In this document: positions 34,775 to 44,322 of the stretch, in pieces
Position numbering within the stretch: the stretch's first letter is position 1
How the letters are laid out: every line of letters starts with the position of its first letter
From: Flavobacterium sp. Root186
GTDB lineage: Bacteria; Bacteroidota; Bacteroidia; Flavobacteriales; Flavobacteriaceae
NCBI RefSeq assembly: GCF_001428525.1
Contig: NZ_LMHW01000015.1
Coordinates: 62,352-126,351, forward strand
Direction: 5' to 3'
DNA: 64,000 nt
Translations under genes and position numbers: made by a program
The notes under the pieces: model-generated
Databases searched by the model: none
What the model was told of the DNA's origin: nothing
Seen by the model: the letters and a program-made list of their open reading frames with translations, nothing else

Positions 34775-36493
34775 TTAATTTGCTGCTGCATTTTGAACTT
34801 CTATATTTTCTTTTACAGAAATAGGAATTCCGCTTTTAGTAAAGCCTTCAAGTCTTATTTCAAAAGTTCCGGAAAGATCAGAAGTATAAAATGAAGTTTC
34901 GGAATCTTTGTTTAACTGAACATCAGGATTCCAGAATAATTGATTTCTAAAATCAGGAATTCTTTGATTGTCGGCAATATTTTCATAGTTTACCTTATTG
35001 TATATTTTTTTAGGCTGCGGTCTTAAAATAGTTGGTTTGACGATTGAAGATCCTGTTTGGGTACTTTTAAAATCTCTGTCAAAAGTTGTAAAACTAATTA
35101 AACCATTAAACGATTTTGATCCAACGTAATATCGGCCTACAATGAGTTCAACTTTATATACGTTTTTCATATTGTAGTTTACAAGATCATTTTGGTTTTC
35201 TAAATATAATCCGTCAACCAGAACAAGTGCTGATTCCGGAAGCTGCGGAAAAATACTTGGGTCATTTACATGCAGATACAATTTATCGTCTTTTTGTTTA
35301 GAATAGATTTCGACAACAACTTCTGTAATGGTTTCTTTTAAGGTTTTAAAACGAGTAAAATCATCTAAAATATATTCTTTTGGAAGAGGATAATAGAAAG
35401 CGTCTTGACTTGGAGCTTTTTCAATGTTATCAACTTTTTTATGAAAATATGCATTTTCTACCTGACTTGAAATTGATCTTTCTAAAAGGCTTTCTTTAAA
35501 GGTATACGATAATTTAGCATCTTTTTCGAATGATATTTTACTGTAATCAATCTCTGGGGCATTGTTTACGGCAAGATCATAATTATTTGCTTTTTCATCA
35601 ATAAGCTGGATAACTATATTAGAGGTGTAAAAAGTTTTATCTACATTAAAAATAAAGTTTCCTCTGCTGTCTGTTTTTACAACTTTAAAAGCAAAAGATT
35701 TTCCCGGAATAGATAATCCAATAGAAAGGTTTTCGATTTTATCGGTATTGTTTTTTGCTGTAATTTTCCCGGAAATCATTTCCCCTCTCAATTCAGGTAA
35801 AATGATTTTATCCTGATTTTGTAAATCTAATACAACTGGATAAGAAGTATTAGAAGCAAATTTTACAGCCGAAATTTGATTCTGAGCTGGAATATTATCT
35901 AATTTTCGAACAGAAAGAGAATAAACTCCATCTACAAAATTATTGTTTGAAGACTGAATTTTTAAGTCAACCAATTCACGATTTGTAAATGTTTTTTTGT
36001 TTAGTTTAAGTATAACATTTTCATTTTTTAAACCCTCAGAATTTGTCCCGCTTGCTAAAAGATTTTCAGCGGTTGTTTTTTCATCCGTTTTGTATGGATT
36101 AACGATGTTTATATTCAATTGAAATAATTCAGAAACTGGTTTGTTTAACATCCAGTTTGTGTAGCCAATTAATTTATAACTTCCTGTTTTTAAAGTTGTC
36201 GGAATGAAATAATCACCTTGTCCGTTTGAGTTTTCAAGAGTAACTTTTGTTTTAAATACTGATTTTTTAGTATTATCTAAAAGTTCTACGTAAGCAACTT
36301 TACTAATATCGCTTGGCGTTTTGTCTGTTGCTTTTAAACAATAGACTTTATATAACAAAGTTTCACCCGAAACAAATGTTGTTGCGTTTGCGTGAATGAA
36401 AACAGTTTCATCGACAGCAATCGTTTGCTGTGCTTTACTTAATTGTGTATTAATTAATACAAGCAATAAAATTATGTGTTTTAGTCTATCCAA
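34775..36493 (-). CDS. Secreted MG2-like protein with a plug-like domain (unknown function)
   Basis: 572 aa with a signal peptide (about 1-21, QLSKAQ). The N-terminal third resembles an alpha-2-macroglobulin MG2-type beta sandwich (FIHANATTFVSGETLLYKVYCL, YFIPTTLKTGSYKLIGYTNWML). A middle carboxypeptidase-regulatory-like segment follows (about 235-310). Near 400-470 it has a TonB-receptor plug-like stretch (ALVLVDGLYLENQNDLVNYN, then NVYKVELIVGRYYVG, FNGLISFTT), but no barrel follows. It starts at a TTG, overlapping the upstream DUF4249 gene by 13 bases. Function unknown; operon position implies work with the TonB receptor and lipoproteins. Confidence 0.72.
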   Translation of the reverse strand: MDRLKHIILLLVLINTQLSKAQQTIAVDETVFIHANATTFVSGETLLYKVYCLKATDKTPSDISKVAYVELLDNTKKSVFKTKVTLENSNGQGDYFIPTTLKTGSYKLIGYTNWMLNKPVSELFQLNINIVNPYKTDEKTTAENLLASGTNSEGLKNENVILKLNKKTFTNRELVDLKIQSSNNNFVDGVYSLSVRKLDNIPAQNQISAVKFASNTSYPVVLDLQNQDKIILPELRGEMISGKITAKNNTDKIENLSIGLSIPGKSFAFKVVKTDSRGNFIFNVDKTFYTSNIVIQLIDEKANNYDLAVNNAPEIDYSKISFEKDAKLSYTFKESLLERSISSQVENAYFHKKVDNIEKAPSQDAFYYPLPKEYILDDFTRFKTLKETITEVVVEIYSKQKDDKLYLHVNDPSIFPQLPESALVLVDGLYLENQNDLVNYNMKNVYKVELIVGRYYVGSKSFNGLISFTTFDRDFKSTQTGSSIVKPTILRPQPKKIYNKVNYENIADNQRIPDFRNQLFWNPDVQLNKDSETSFYTSDLSGTFEIRLEGFTKSGIPISVKENIEVQNAAAN

Positions 36494-37659
36494 AATGAAG
36501 GTTTTATGTTAGATGAAAATGATGTGCAATCTCCGCAAACTGCGTCTACTAATGTATATCGTGTACCACTATTTCCTATGTAGGTCATAAGTTCTCTATT
36601 AATATTATAGATCATGGTTTCTCCCTCGCAGTCTTCTCCGCCAAAACAGAATAAAAAAGGAATGTCGTCACACGTATTAAAATAGGGTATAGGTTTGTTT
36701 GGGAAAAAATCACTGTAATTAAAAAATATTCTTTTTTCTGAATAAGAAGCCACATCAAAAAAGCCAATGACTTTAGTGCTCGAATCATTAATACATTTTA
36801 TGTTTCCTGAGATTAGACCCGGTTGTTTTGGAGATAAAATACTGGATGAACTGGCAATATCTCTTAAAGTTTTATGAAAGGTGTAAGCTTCTAAATTTTC
36901 TACATATTGTTTTACTAATATGCTGTATCTATGACCTATTATATAATTACTTCCTTCAATAAAACGTATTGGCAGGTTTACACGATCTTCTGTTTTATCA
37001 TTGGTATTTACTAAAATAATATCTGTTGAATTTTTAGAAGAATAACAAATTCTGGTATTGGGATCATTATTAATTAAATCAACAGTTTGTGGGCCAGTTG
37101 CAATAATTTTTAATGATGTCCATCTTGGAGCAACGATTTTGTATGTTTCGTCATATTCATATCTGTAATATTTTGAAGTTTTTGCAGGATCAAAAGTATT
37201 TACAGTTATCTGAACTCCAGTTTCATTGTCCTTATTTGTTGCAAGCGAAGGAACAACACTTTCAATAGGATTTACTGTTGTTAAGGTTTGAGGAGTAGAT
37301 TGATAAATTTTGCCATCTTTAGTTGTGATTTCCAATGTATATTTTCTATCAGGAATTGCCTGAAATGCAGACTGAGATTTATAAGTTCCGGCACCACTTT
37401 CAACAAAAAGATATTCATTATTTTGATCGTCTTTAACGGTAACTTTTGCACCGGTTTCAGCTTGAACACCCTGATCTTCGAACTTTGAAGTTTTAGTGAT
37501 TTTTATTTCCTGATTTTTAAGTTCATTAGTCAAAGTAGCTTCAACAACAATTATTTCTTCGTAAGTATTTGTTAAAAGTGGATATGTTTCTGTGCACCCG
37601 TTAAAAACGATTGCAAGAAATGCCAAGAGAATTATATTTTTTATTTTATGAATTTTCAT
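36481..37659 (-). CDS. DUF4249-type lipoprotein (paralogue 3)
   Basis: 392 aa, lipobox VFNGC (Cys22). Belongs by pattern to DUF4249: GCTETYPLLTN then EEIIVVEATLTNELKNQEIKIT, TKDGKIYQSTPQTLT, YRYEYDETYKIVAPRW. C-terminus has a Cys-rich stretch ending CGDCTSFSSNIKPSFW. Most diverged of the three tandem copies. Overlaps the last gene of the operon by 13 bases. The family is commonly found beside TonB-dependent receptors in Bacteroidota; its function is not established to my knowledge. Confidence 0.83.
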   Translation of the reverse strand: MKIHKIKNIILLAFLAIVFNGCTETYPLLTNTYEEIIVVEATLTNELKNQEIKITKTSKFEDQGVQAETGAKVTVKDDQNNEYLFVESGAGTYKSQSAFQAIPDRKYTLEITTKDGKIYQSTPQTLTTVNPIESVVPSLATNKDNETGVQITVNTFDPAKTSKYYRYEYDETYKIVAPRWTSLKIIATGPQTVDLINNDPNTRICYSSKNSTDIILVNTNDKTEDRVNLPIRFIEGSNYIIGHRYSILVKQYVENLEAYTFHKTLRDIASSSSILSPKQPGLISGNIKCINDSSTKVIGFFDVASYSEKRIFFNYSDFFPNKPIPYFNTCDDIPFLFCFGGEDCEGETMIYNINRELMTYIGNSGTRYTLVDAVCGDCTSFSSNIKPSFWID

Positions 37660-37722
37660 TACTTAAAATAGTTCATTTTTATTGAGATAATAGTACAATT
37701 TTGATTTACTGGAAGTGAAAAA

Positions 37723-38907
37723 TTAATCTGTCCAGAATGTTGGTTTTATATTTGAGGCAATTGTGGTGCAGTCTCCGCACGGCGGTTCAACCCAAAAAGT
37801 AAAACTGCCGCCCATTCCTGAAAAATACCTTATTCTTTCTCCCGCTACATCTTCAGCAGGACTGCCATAATGTGTACAAGGCTCAGGAACAAAAGGTTCT
37901 ACGGCATAACAAAATTCTTTACAGTCTGCAACATATGGAGGCGCTCCTTTACCAGGAAATAAATCTGCATAATTAAAATAAATTCGTTCGGTTGATACGG
38001 AACATACATCAAAATATCCCGCTATCTTATCATTGGGATTTTTGATTGATTTTAAATTACCCAATAAAAAGCCGGGTTGATTAGGAGAAACAATGCTTCC
38101 GCTACCTGATATTTTTTTTAATGTACTGTAATAATTAAATGCTTCCAGACTTTCGATATACTGTTTAACTAAAATACTGTATCTGGTAGTAATGATATAA
38201 TTCTGGTCGCTAATAAATCTAACCAAAAAATCGACTTTATCTTCAGTCAGGTTATTCGTGTTAGCCAATAGTAAGTCATAATTTTTACCACCTGCATAAC
38301 AGGTTTTTGTATCGGTTAAATTTGGAATATAGGCTATAAAACCAATTGGATCCCAGACAGCTTTAGTTCGTGTCCATTTTGGAGCAACAACTTTATAGGT
38401 TTCTTCATATTCATATCTATAATAATTTGAATTATGAGCAGCATCAAAACTATTTACTTTGATACTTACACCATTTATATTGTCCTTCTGTTCAACTTTT
38501 GCCTCAACAGTTTGTATAGGGTTTATGGCAGTAAGAGTTTCAACTGATGATTCAAATGCCCTGCCATCTTTTGTGTTAATATGTAATTGATATTTGGTGT
38601 TAGGTATGGCTTGAAATTCTGTGTTTGAAACATATTTTTCAGAATTTTCTACAAAATCATATTGATTTCCTGCATCATCCGTAATAAAAACTTGCGCTCC
38701 ACTTTCTGTTAAATAACCTTCATCTTCAAATTTTGCCGTTTTGGTAATTTTTATTTCCTGTTTTTTAAGTTCGTTAGTAATAGTGGCTTCAACAACTATT
38801 ACTTCTTCATATCTATTAGTAACCAGCGGATATGCTTCTGTACACCCGCTAAAAACGATTGCAAGAAATGCGAAGAGAACTATATTTTTTATTATATGAA
38901 ATTTCAT
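37723..38907 (-). CDS. DUF4249-type lipoprotein (paralogue 2)
   Basis: 394 aa, lipobox VFSGC (Cys22). Closely similar to paralogue 1 along its length (shared SGAQVFITDDAGNQYDF, TKDGRAFESSVETLT, SVSTERIYFNYADLFPGKGAPPY, then CGDCTTIASNIKPTFW). It has many cysteines in the C-terminal 80 residues (DCKEFCYAVEP, EPCTHYG, CGDC), which could form disulfides or bind metal. Gaps of 54 and 63 bases to its neighbours hold no gene. Confidence 0.83.
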   Translation of the reverse strand: MKFHIIKNIVLFAFLAIVFSGCTEAYPLVTNRYEEVIVVEATITNELKKQEIKITKTAKFEDEGYLTESGAQVFITDDAGNQYDFVENSEKYVSNTEFQAIPNTKYQLHINTKDGRAFESSVETLTAINPIQTVEAKVEQKDNINGVSIKVNSFDAAHNSNYYRYEYEETYKVVAPKWTRTKAVWDPIGFIAYIPNLTDTKTCYAGGKNYDLLLANTNNLTEDKVDFLVRFISDQNYIITTRYSILVKQYIESLEAFNYYSTLKKISGSGSIVSPNQPGFLLGNLKSIKNPNDKIAGYFDVCSVSTERIYFNYADLFPGKGAPPYVADCKEFCYAVEPFVPEPCTHYGSPAEDVAGERIRYFSGMGGSFTFWVEPPCGDCTTIASNIKPTFWTD

Positions 38908-38961
38908 TGTTTGAATATTCTTTTAATCTGATTCTAATTTTTATTAAGGAATCATCGTTTT

Positions 38962-40152
38962 TTAGTTATCTACCCAAAATGTTGGTTTTATATTTGATGC
39001 AATTGTTGTGCAGTCTCCACATGGGGAGTCAACCCAGTAAGTTGCAAGACTTGAGTTTCCATCTCCTGAAAAATAGCTTATTTTTCCCAGAAGTAAATCT
39101 TCTGCATAATGACAACAGTGTGTGCACGGAACAGGGTTGAAAGGATATTCTGCATAACAAAATTGTGTACAATCAGTATAATAAGGAGGAGGAAATTTAC
39201 CTGGAAATAAATCCTCATAATTAAAATAAATTCGTTCAGTCGATACGGAGCAAACATCAAAATATCCTGCTATTTTACTGTCACTATTAACCGCTTTTAA
39301 ATTGCCCAATAAAAGACCGGGCTGATTAGGAGAAACAATAGTCCCTCCAGAGGAAGCAGTTTTGTTTAATGTATTGTAATAATTATATGCTGCGAGACTT
39401 TCTACATATTGTCTAACCAAAATGCTGTATCTATGTGTAATAATATAATCCTGGTCGCTAATAAATCGAATCAAATAATCTACACGATCTTCTTTTAGAT
39501 TGTTTGTATTTAGTAAAAGTAATTCTAAACTTTTTTTAGATCCATAACAAGTTTTAGTAACTGGCGAATTTGGCTCGAAGGTAGGAGATCCATTATTCCA
39601 TTCAAGTTTTGTAGGCAGCCATTTTGGAGCAACAACTTTGTAGGTTTCCTCATATTCAAATCTGTAATAGGTTGATGTACTGGTAGGATCAAAGCTGTTT
39701 ACACGAATGCCAACACCATTTTTATCATCTTTTTGTTCAATTGCAGCCACTACACTTTGCATAGGCGTTATCGTTGTAAGGGTTTCTGGCGATGATGCAA
39801 AAGATCTGCCGTCTTTGGTATTAATATGTAATTGATATTTAGTATTGGCGACTGCCTGAAATTCTATATCTGAAACATATTTATCAGAACCTTCAGTAAA
39901 ATTATATTGATGGCCAGCATCATCTGTAATAAAAACTTCTGCTCCACTTTCCGAAAGATAGTTTTCATCTTCAAACTTTGCAGATTTGGTAAGTTTTATT
40001 TCCTGCTTTTTAAGTTCGTTGGTTAAGTTGGCTTCAACTATTAGTACATCTTCAAATCTGTTGGTTATTAACGGATATGTCTCGGTGCATCCATTAAGGA
40101 TGAGAGTCAGAAAAATTAAAATTACAATATTGTAAAATTTATAATTTTTCAT
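38962..40152 (-). CDS. DUF4249-type lipoprotein (paralogue 1)
   Basis: 396 aa, lipobox ILNGC (Cys22). It follows the receptor gene after 3 bases, so is tightly coupled. Same architecture as the other two: N-terminal beta domain with NELKKQEIKLTKSAKFEDENY, the YRFEYEETYKVVAPKW core, QPGLLLGNLKAV, SVSTERIYFNYEDLFPGK, and a C-terminal Cys-rich block (DCTQFCYAEYP, PCTHCCHYAED, CGDCTTIASNIKPTFW). The HCCH in the middle of that block is not seen in the others. Confidence 0.85.
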   Translation of the reverse strand: MKNYKFYNIVILIFLTLILNGCTETYPLITNRFEDVLIVEANLTNELKKQEIKLTKSAKFEDENYLSESGAEVFITDDAGHQYNFTEGSDKYVSDIEFQAVANTKYQLHINTKDGRSFASSPETLTTITPMQSVVAAIEQKDDKNGVGIRVNSFDPTSTSTYYRFEYEETYKVVAPKWLPTKLEWNNGSPTFEPNSPVTKTCYGSKKSLELLLLNTNNLKEDRVDYLIRFISDQDYIITHRYSILVRQYVESLAAYNYYNTLNKTASSGGTIVSPNQPGLLLGNLKAVNSDSKIAGYFDVCSVSTERIYFNYEDLFPGKFPPPYYTDCTQFCYAEYPFNPVPCTHCCHYAEDLLLGKISYFSGDGNSSLATYWVDSPCGDCTTIASNIKPTFWVDN

Positions 40153-40155
40153 TTC

Positions 40156-42942
40156 TTAAAATTTGAAATTATAAGTAATACTCGGTACAGGAATTGAGAA
40201 AATAGATGTTTTATATCCTTTTACTTTTCCATTTTGATCTGTCACAAAATAAATAGAATACGGATTGTTTCTGCCTAAAACATTATAAATCGAAATGTTC
40301 CAGAAACTATGCGCTAACTTTTTAATTTTATGATTTCCTTCGATATTAATACCAATGTCTAAACGAATATAATCTGGTATTCTGTAAGCATTTCTGTCGC
40401 TATACAATGTATATTCGGAATTTCCATATTGAAATGTTCCAATAGGGTATGTTATTGGTCTTCCTGTTTGATATAAGAAATTCGAAGATAAACTATAACG
40501 TTTTGTGAATCTATAATTTAAAATCGCACTTAAATCATGAGGCTTATCAAAATTTGCCGGGAAAAAGTTACCGTTATTTACAATTTCTGAACTAAACTGA
40601 CTATCAAGCTTAATAAATGTACGTGAATAAGTGTAACCAATCCATCCGTTTAATCTTCCGGTAGTTTTCTTTAATAATAACTCAACTCCATATGCTTTTC
40701 CTTCACCTTGTAATAATTCAGTCTCAACATTTTGGTTTAGCAGAAGCTGCGCCCCAACTTTATAATCCAAAATATTTTTAGATTTTTTGTAATATCCTTC
40801 TAAACTAACTTCATATTCTTCATCTTTTAATGTTTTAAAAAGACCTAAAGAAACTTGCTGTGCAGTTTGAGGTTTTACGTTAGAATCAGATAATTTCCAG
40901 GTATCAGTTGGAGATTGTGTAACGTTACTTGATAAAAGGTGAATATATTGACGTGTAACATCATAACCCGCTTTTATAGAGAAATCTTCGGTAATAAAAT
41001 AACGTGCTGCCAAACGAGGCTCAAGTCCGCCATAAGTTTTTATGACTTCGTTTTTTTTGTAATGCGTTGTTCCGGTTACAGTCTCGTCGCTTAAAGGCAG
41101 ACCGGCTTGATAAGTATTTACATTTGCTTCTCCTAAAGAGGCATAAAACGAATATCTTAAACCTAAATCAATTAAAAGTTTATCACTAAATTTATAACTA
41201 TCGGCTAAATAAACAGCAGATTCCAACGCTCTTTCTTTTTCAAGATCGGTAGCAATTAAAGTGGCATCAGGATTTGTTGGATGCTGATAACCTGGTGATA
41301 TGTTATATAATTTGCTTGCAACACCATACGAAAAGGTATGTTTTGGATTAAACTGATAGTTGAATTTTAACTGCAATTGAGATTCGTTTACTTTATATCC
41401 AAAATCAAATGCATTAATATCATTTGAATCGTAGTCAATATTGAATTTATATTCGCTGTTTGTAAAAATTAAAGCGGCTTTATTTTTCTTATTAAAAGTA
41501 TGATCCCATTTTAAAGAGGCAAGTCTGTTGCTGTATTTATAAATAGAATCTGAGCTTAAACTAAATTTATCATGGCTGTAATATACCGTTGCTTCAAGAT
41601 TATTATTGCTGTTGATTGCGTTGTTGTATTTAACTATTCCGTCATAAAATCCAGCCTGACTGTTTTTTAAATTTTCATCGTCAAGAGATTTTAAAATCCA
41701 GTCCGAATAAGTGGCGCGGCCTCCAACAATAATGCTTGATTTGTTTTTTTCGATTGGCATGCTAAGCGTCAAATTTGATGTTATAGGCCCAATAGCACCT
41801 TCGCCAGAGAATTTTTCCGGATTTCCATTTTTTGTTGTAATATCAAATACAGAAGATAATCTTCCTCCAAAATCTGCCGGAATACTTCCTTTATAAATAT
41901 CTGCTTTTTTTGCTGTATACGGATTTATAGCAGAGAAAAAACCTAAAAAGTGCTGCGGATTGTATAAAACAGCATTATCTAAAAGAATAAGATTTTGATC
42001 GTCTTTTCCACCTCTTACGTTAAATCCTGCAGATCCTTCTCCGGTAGTTTTAATACCAGGGAATGTTGTAGCAACTTTTAAAATATCTCTTTCTCCAAGA
42101 ATTAAAGGAACATTTTTAATTCCTTCGATATCAATCGAAACTAAACCAGAAACAGTAGTTTCGGTGGTTTTTTGCCCTTTCTTTTTAATGACAACTTCGT
42201 CTAATTGATTGGACTTTTCATTGATTCCAATATCAAATTTTCCATCATCATAAACCATTAAAGTTCTCACGACTTCTTTGTGGCTTAAGGATTTTACTTC
42301 TATAACATTTATTCCTCTTGGGAGCTGTAAAGTATAATTTCCATCAAGATCAGTAGAGGTGTTGATGTTTTTTCCTCTTACTTTAATATAAATGTTTTGC
42401 TCTGCTTTTCCTGTTTCTTCATTTCTTACGGTACCAGAAACAGTATAATTTCTTTTAACGGAATCTTTGTTTTCTTTACCAATAAAAACAATCGACGCTT
42501 TTTTAGTTACACTATAGCTGTTTAAAGAATCATATTGCTGATGAAATACAGGATTATCTGATTGATCGTTTCCATTATTTTGATTCGTTTCGACTGGTGC
42601 ATCAGAAAAATAATTCGAAGGCAGAGTATCGTGAATTGTACTGTTAAGCGTTAGAATTACTTTGTTTTTTAGAACAATATAATTCAGATCTGTTTTGCTT
42701 AAAATTGAATTAAGTACAGCATCAATTGTTGCATCAGTATAAACTCCGGAAATCAATTCTTTATTTGAATTAACCCATGTTGGATCAAAATAAAATTTGT
42801 ATGATGTTGCAGCTTCAATGCGTTTTATTGCATTTTCAATAGTTTCATCTTTAAAAGTAATTGATAATTTCTCATTAGAATTTTGCGCAATAGACAATTG
42901 AAATGAGAATAAAATAACAAAGGCGAGTAAAATTTTTTTCAT
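40156..42942 (-). CDS. TonB-dependent outer-membrane receptor with N-terminal STN domain
   Basis: 928 aa. Signal peptide about 1-19 (SIAQ). An STN (secretin/TonB N-terminal) domain covers about 25-105 (LSITFKDETIENAIKRIE, YKFYFDPTW). A carboxypeptidase-regulatory-like domain (about 165-245, VSGTVRNEETGKAEQNIYIKV) is followed by a plug (about 270-380, ERDILKVATTFPGIKTTGEG, NVRGGKDDQNLILLDNAVLYNP) and a 22-strand-type barrel ending PVPSITYNFKF. STN domains in FecA/FpvA-type receptors signal to an anti-sigma factor, but no sigma/anti-sigma pair is seen next to it. Substrate unknown. Confidence 0.92.
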   Translation of the reverse strand: MKKILLAFVILFSFQLSIAQNSNEKLSITFKDETIENAIKRIEAATSYKFYFDPTWVNSNKELISGVYTDATIDAVLNSILSKTDLNYIVLKNKVILTLNSTIHDTLPSNYFSDAPVETNQNNGNDQSDNPVFHQQYDSLNSYSVTKKASIVFIGKENKDSVKRNYTVSGTVRNEETGKAEQNIYIKVRGKNINTSTDLDGNYTLQLPRGINVIEVKSLSHKEVVRTLMVYDDGKFDIGINEKSNQLDEVVIKKKGQKTTETTVSGLVSIDIEGIKNVPLILGERDILKVATTFPGIKTTGEGSAGFNVRGGKDDQNLILLDNAVLYNPQHFLGFFSAINPYTAKKADIYKGSIPADFGGRLSSVFDITTKNGNPEKFSGEGAIGPITSNLTLSMPIEKNKSSIIVGGRATYSDWILKSLDDENLKNSQAGFYDGIVKYNNAINSNNNLEATVYYSHDKFSLSSDSIYKYSNRLASLKWDHTFNKKNKAALIFTNSEYKFNIDYDSNDINAFDFGYKVNESQLQLKFNYQFNPKHTFSYGVASKLYNISPGYQHPTNPDATLIATDLEKERALESAVYLADSYKFSDKLLIDLGLRYSFYASLGEANVNTYQAGLPLSDETVTGTTHYKKNEVIKTYGGLEPRLAARYFITEDFSIKAGYDVTRQYIHLLSSNVTQSPTDTWKLSDSNVKPQTAQQVSLGLFKTLKDEEYEVSLEGYYKKSKNILDYKVGAQLLLNQNVETELLQGEGKAYGVELLLKKTTGRLNGWIGYTYSRTFIKLDSQFSSEIVNNGNFFPANFDKPHDLSAILNYRFTKRYSLSSNFLYQTGRPITYPIGTFQYGNSEYTLYSDRNAYRIPDYIRLDIGINIEGNHKIKKLAHSFWNISIYNVLGRNNPYSIYFVTDQNGKVKGYKTSIFSIPVPSITYNFKF

Positions 42943-42947
42943 TTGTC

Positions 42948-43691
42948 TTATTTGGTTTGAATTGAAAGAGAATTAGAAATGTATTTCATCAAATTTTTCA
43001 TAAATTGATTTAAATCAGATTTTTTTAACTCTCTGTTCAGTAAATAAAACCCGTTGATTTGTTTTTTTTGTTCTGGGAATAGTTTGATAATATCATTCTT
43101 TCCTTTTATGAGGTAAATGTTGTTTTTTAGCTCAATAAAATAAGAATTGTTTTCTTTAAAAGTATAGAACACGCCGGTTTCTAATACTGTTTTTTGAAGG
43201 TCTTTATGATGTTTGATGTAAAATGTAAAATCTGGTGCAATTTTACTCTCTTCATAATAGCCAAGTGTAAATTCTGGAACTGTTACAATTTTTCTGTCTA
43301 TTTTGACAAAATTTTTATCCAGTATTGAAAAAGACTGAACTTTGTTTTGGATAAGATTTATTCCAGTGTTTTCAGATTCTCCATATGGATTTAGAACTAA
43401 AATATCTCTGTAGATGTCATATTTGAGTTTTACTTCATAATATTTTTGCCCCTCACAAGTGATTTTTCCAAGCTCATATTTGTTTATTAAATACAAATGA
43501 CTGTCTCCAATTGTTCTATACGGATTAGTGTGCGGCGTTCCGTTATTAAGATCAAGATTGTCTTTTCCAACAGTTTTGTCAAACCAATTGTAAATATTTA
43601 CATCGTTATTTGTTTGGCTGTGAATAACATAAATGTTTAAAAATAATCCAAATAACACAAGGAAAACGAATTTTTTCTGATAATTTTTCAA
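42948..43691 (-). CDS. Secreted orphan protein at the head of the TonB/DUF4249 operon
   Basis: 247 aa with a signal peptide (about 1-25, VIHSQ). Sequence is mixed beta, with NGTPHTNPYRTIGDSHLYL and repeated FKENNSYFIELKNNIYLIK patterns. I do not recognise a family. It starts with a TTG; no in-frame ATG precedes the signal peptide before a stop codon. It is first in the transcript, 5 bases before the receptor gene, with a good promoter 40-70 bases upstream. Confidence 0.72.
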   Translation of the reverse strand: MKNYQKKFVFLVLFGLFLNIYVIHSQTNNDVNIYNWFDKTVGKDNLDLNNGTPHTNPYRTIGDSHLYLINKYELGKITCEGQKYYEVKLKYDIYRDILVLNPYGESENTGINLIQNKVQSFSILDKNFVKIDRKIVTVPEFTLGYYEESKIAPDFTFYIKHHKDLQKTVLETGVFYTFKENNSYFIELKNNIYLIKGKNDIIKLFPEQKKQINGFYLLNRELKKSDLNQFMKNLMKYISNSLSIQTK

Positions 43692-43730
43692 AGGATTCTA
43701 TGGTTTTTAGTGATTTGTTTTGGGGGTTTC

Positions 43731-43760
43731 CAAATTTATTAAAAAAAGGTTATAAACAAA
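43731..43760 (-). promoter_or_regulatory. Promoter of the TonB/DUF4249 operon
   Basis: Reverse-strand TTTG (43757-43760), 18-base spacer, TAAATTTG (43731-43738). Perfect consensus boxes. Predicted start about 43726, giving a leader of about 35 bases before the TTG start. Confidence 0.7.
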
Positions 43761-43805
43761 ACGTATATCTGTTAAAATGTTATAATTTCTTATTTTATTA
43801 ATAAC

Positions 43806-43842
43806 AAAAACCCTAAATCATAATAACGATTTAGGGTTTTTA
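43806..43842 (-). terminator. Bidirectional-type terminator hairpin
   Basis: Stem AAAAACCCTAAATC / GATTTAGGGTTTTT with an 8-base loop. It terminates the small gene at 43882 on the reverse strand and isolates the TonB operon promoter. Confidence 0.85.
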
Positions 43843-43881
43843 ACGAATAATTTGATTGAGTTAGAATTGTGTATTTAAGTT

Positions 43882-44133
43882 TCAATCGTAGAAATCATCT
43901 GTGTTGTCAAGGATTTCATCGAATATTTTTTTTAATGATTTTATATAAATTGGAAATGCAATGACCAGTAAGATATATTCTAATCTTAAAACAGTAACAT
44001 CATCTAAAATTTTATATAAACAAGGAATAATTATAGCCAAGGAAACAACAACCCCAACCCACGGATTGTTTTTTATTTTTTTTATAATTGGCAAAAGTTT
44101 CATTTCAGGTTGTCTCGTTAATGCTATCTTCAT
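43882..44133 (-). CDS. Small two-helix membrane protein
   Basis: 83 aa (73 if the second in-frame ATG at 44103 is used). Two hydrophobic helices (about 27-45 and 52-68) and an acidic end (ILDNTDDFYD). No recognised family. It is single, between the TonB operon and the two-component genes. Rated as probable because of the clear helix pattern and its own terminator. Confidence 0.55.
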   Translation of the reverse strand: MKIALTRQPEMKLLPIIKKIKNNPWVGVVVSLAIIIPCLYKILDDVTVLRLEYILLVIAFPIYIKSLKKIFDEILDNTDDFYD

Positions 44134-44271
44134 CTATCTCTATTTTGATTTAGGTGGGATAAAAGTAATTTTGATCTCAATCTATAAGTGTGAAAATGTC
44201 ACGAAACGCTTTTTCTCTGTCATGAACGCCATGAATTGCTTGTTATGTAGGAATCTTTCTTTTAAAGAAGC

Positions 44272-44300
44272 ATAAAAAAATCCTCTGTTTAAGAGGATTA
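44272..44300 (-). terminator. Intrinsic terminator of the two-component operon
   Basis: Reverse-strand stem AATCCTCT / AGAGGATT with a 5-base loop followed by T7. Confidence 0.8.
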
Positions 44301-44322
44301 GTTTTTGAATTTGAGATATTTA

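Noticed and set aside
37723..40152. Long repeated segments that could suggest a CRISPR or IS array
   Set aside because: The repetition is explained by two closely related DUF4249 coding genes; there are no short regular repeats, terminal repeats or transposase.
44190..44265. CACGAA...CATGAA stretch possibly related to the CGCAAAG repeat
   Set aside because: Similarity is weak and no arm pairing of useful length was found.
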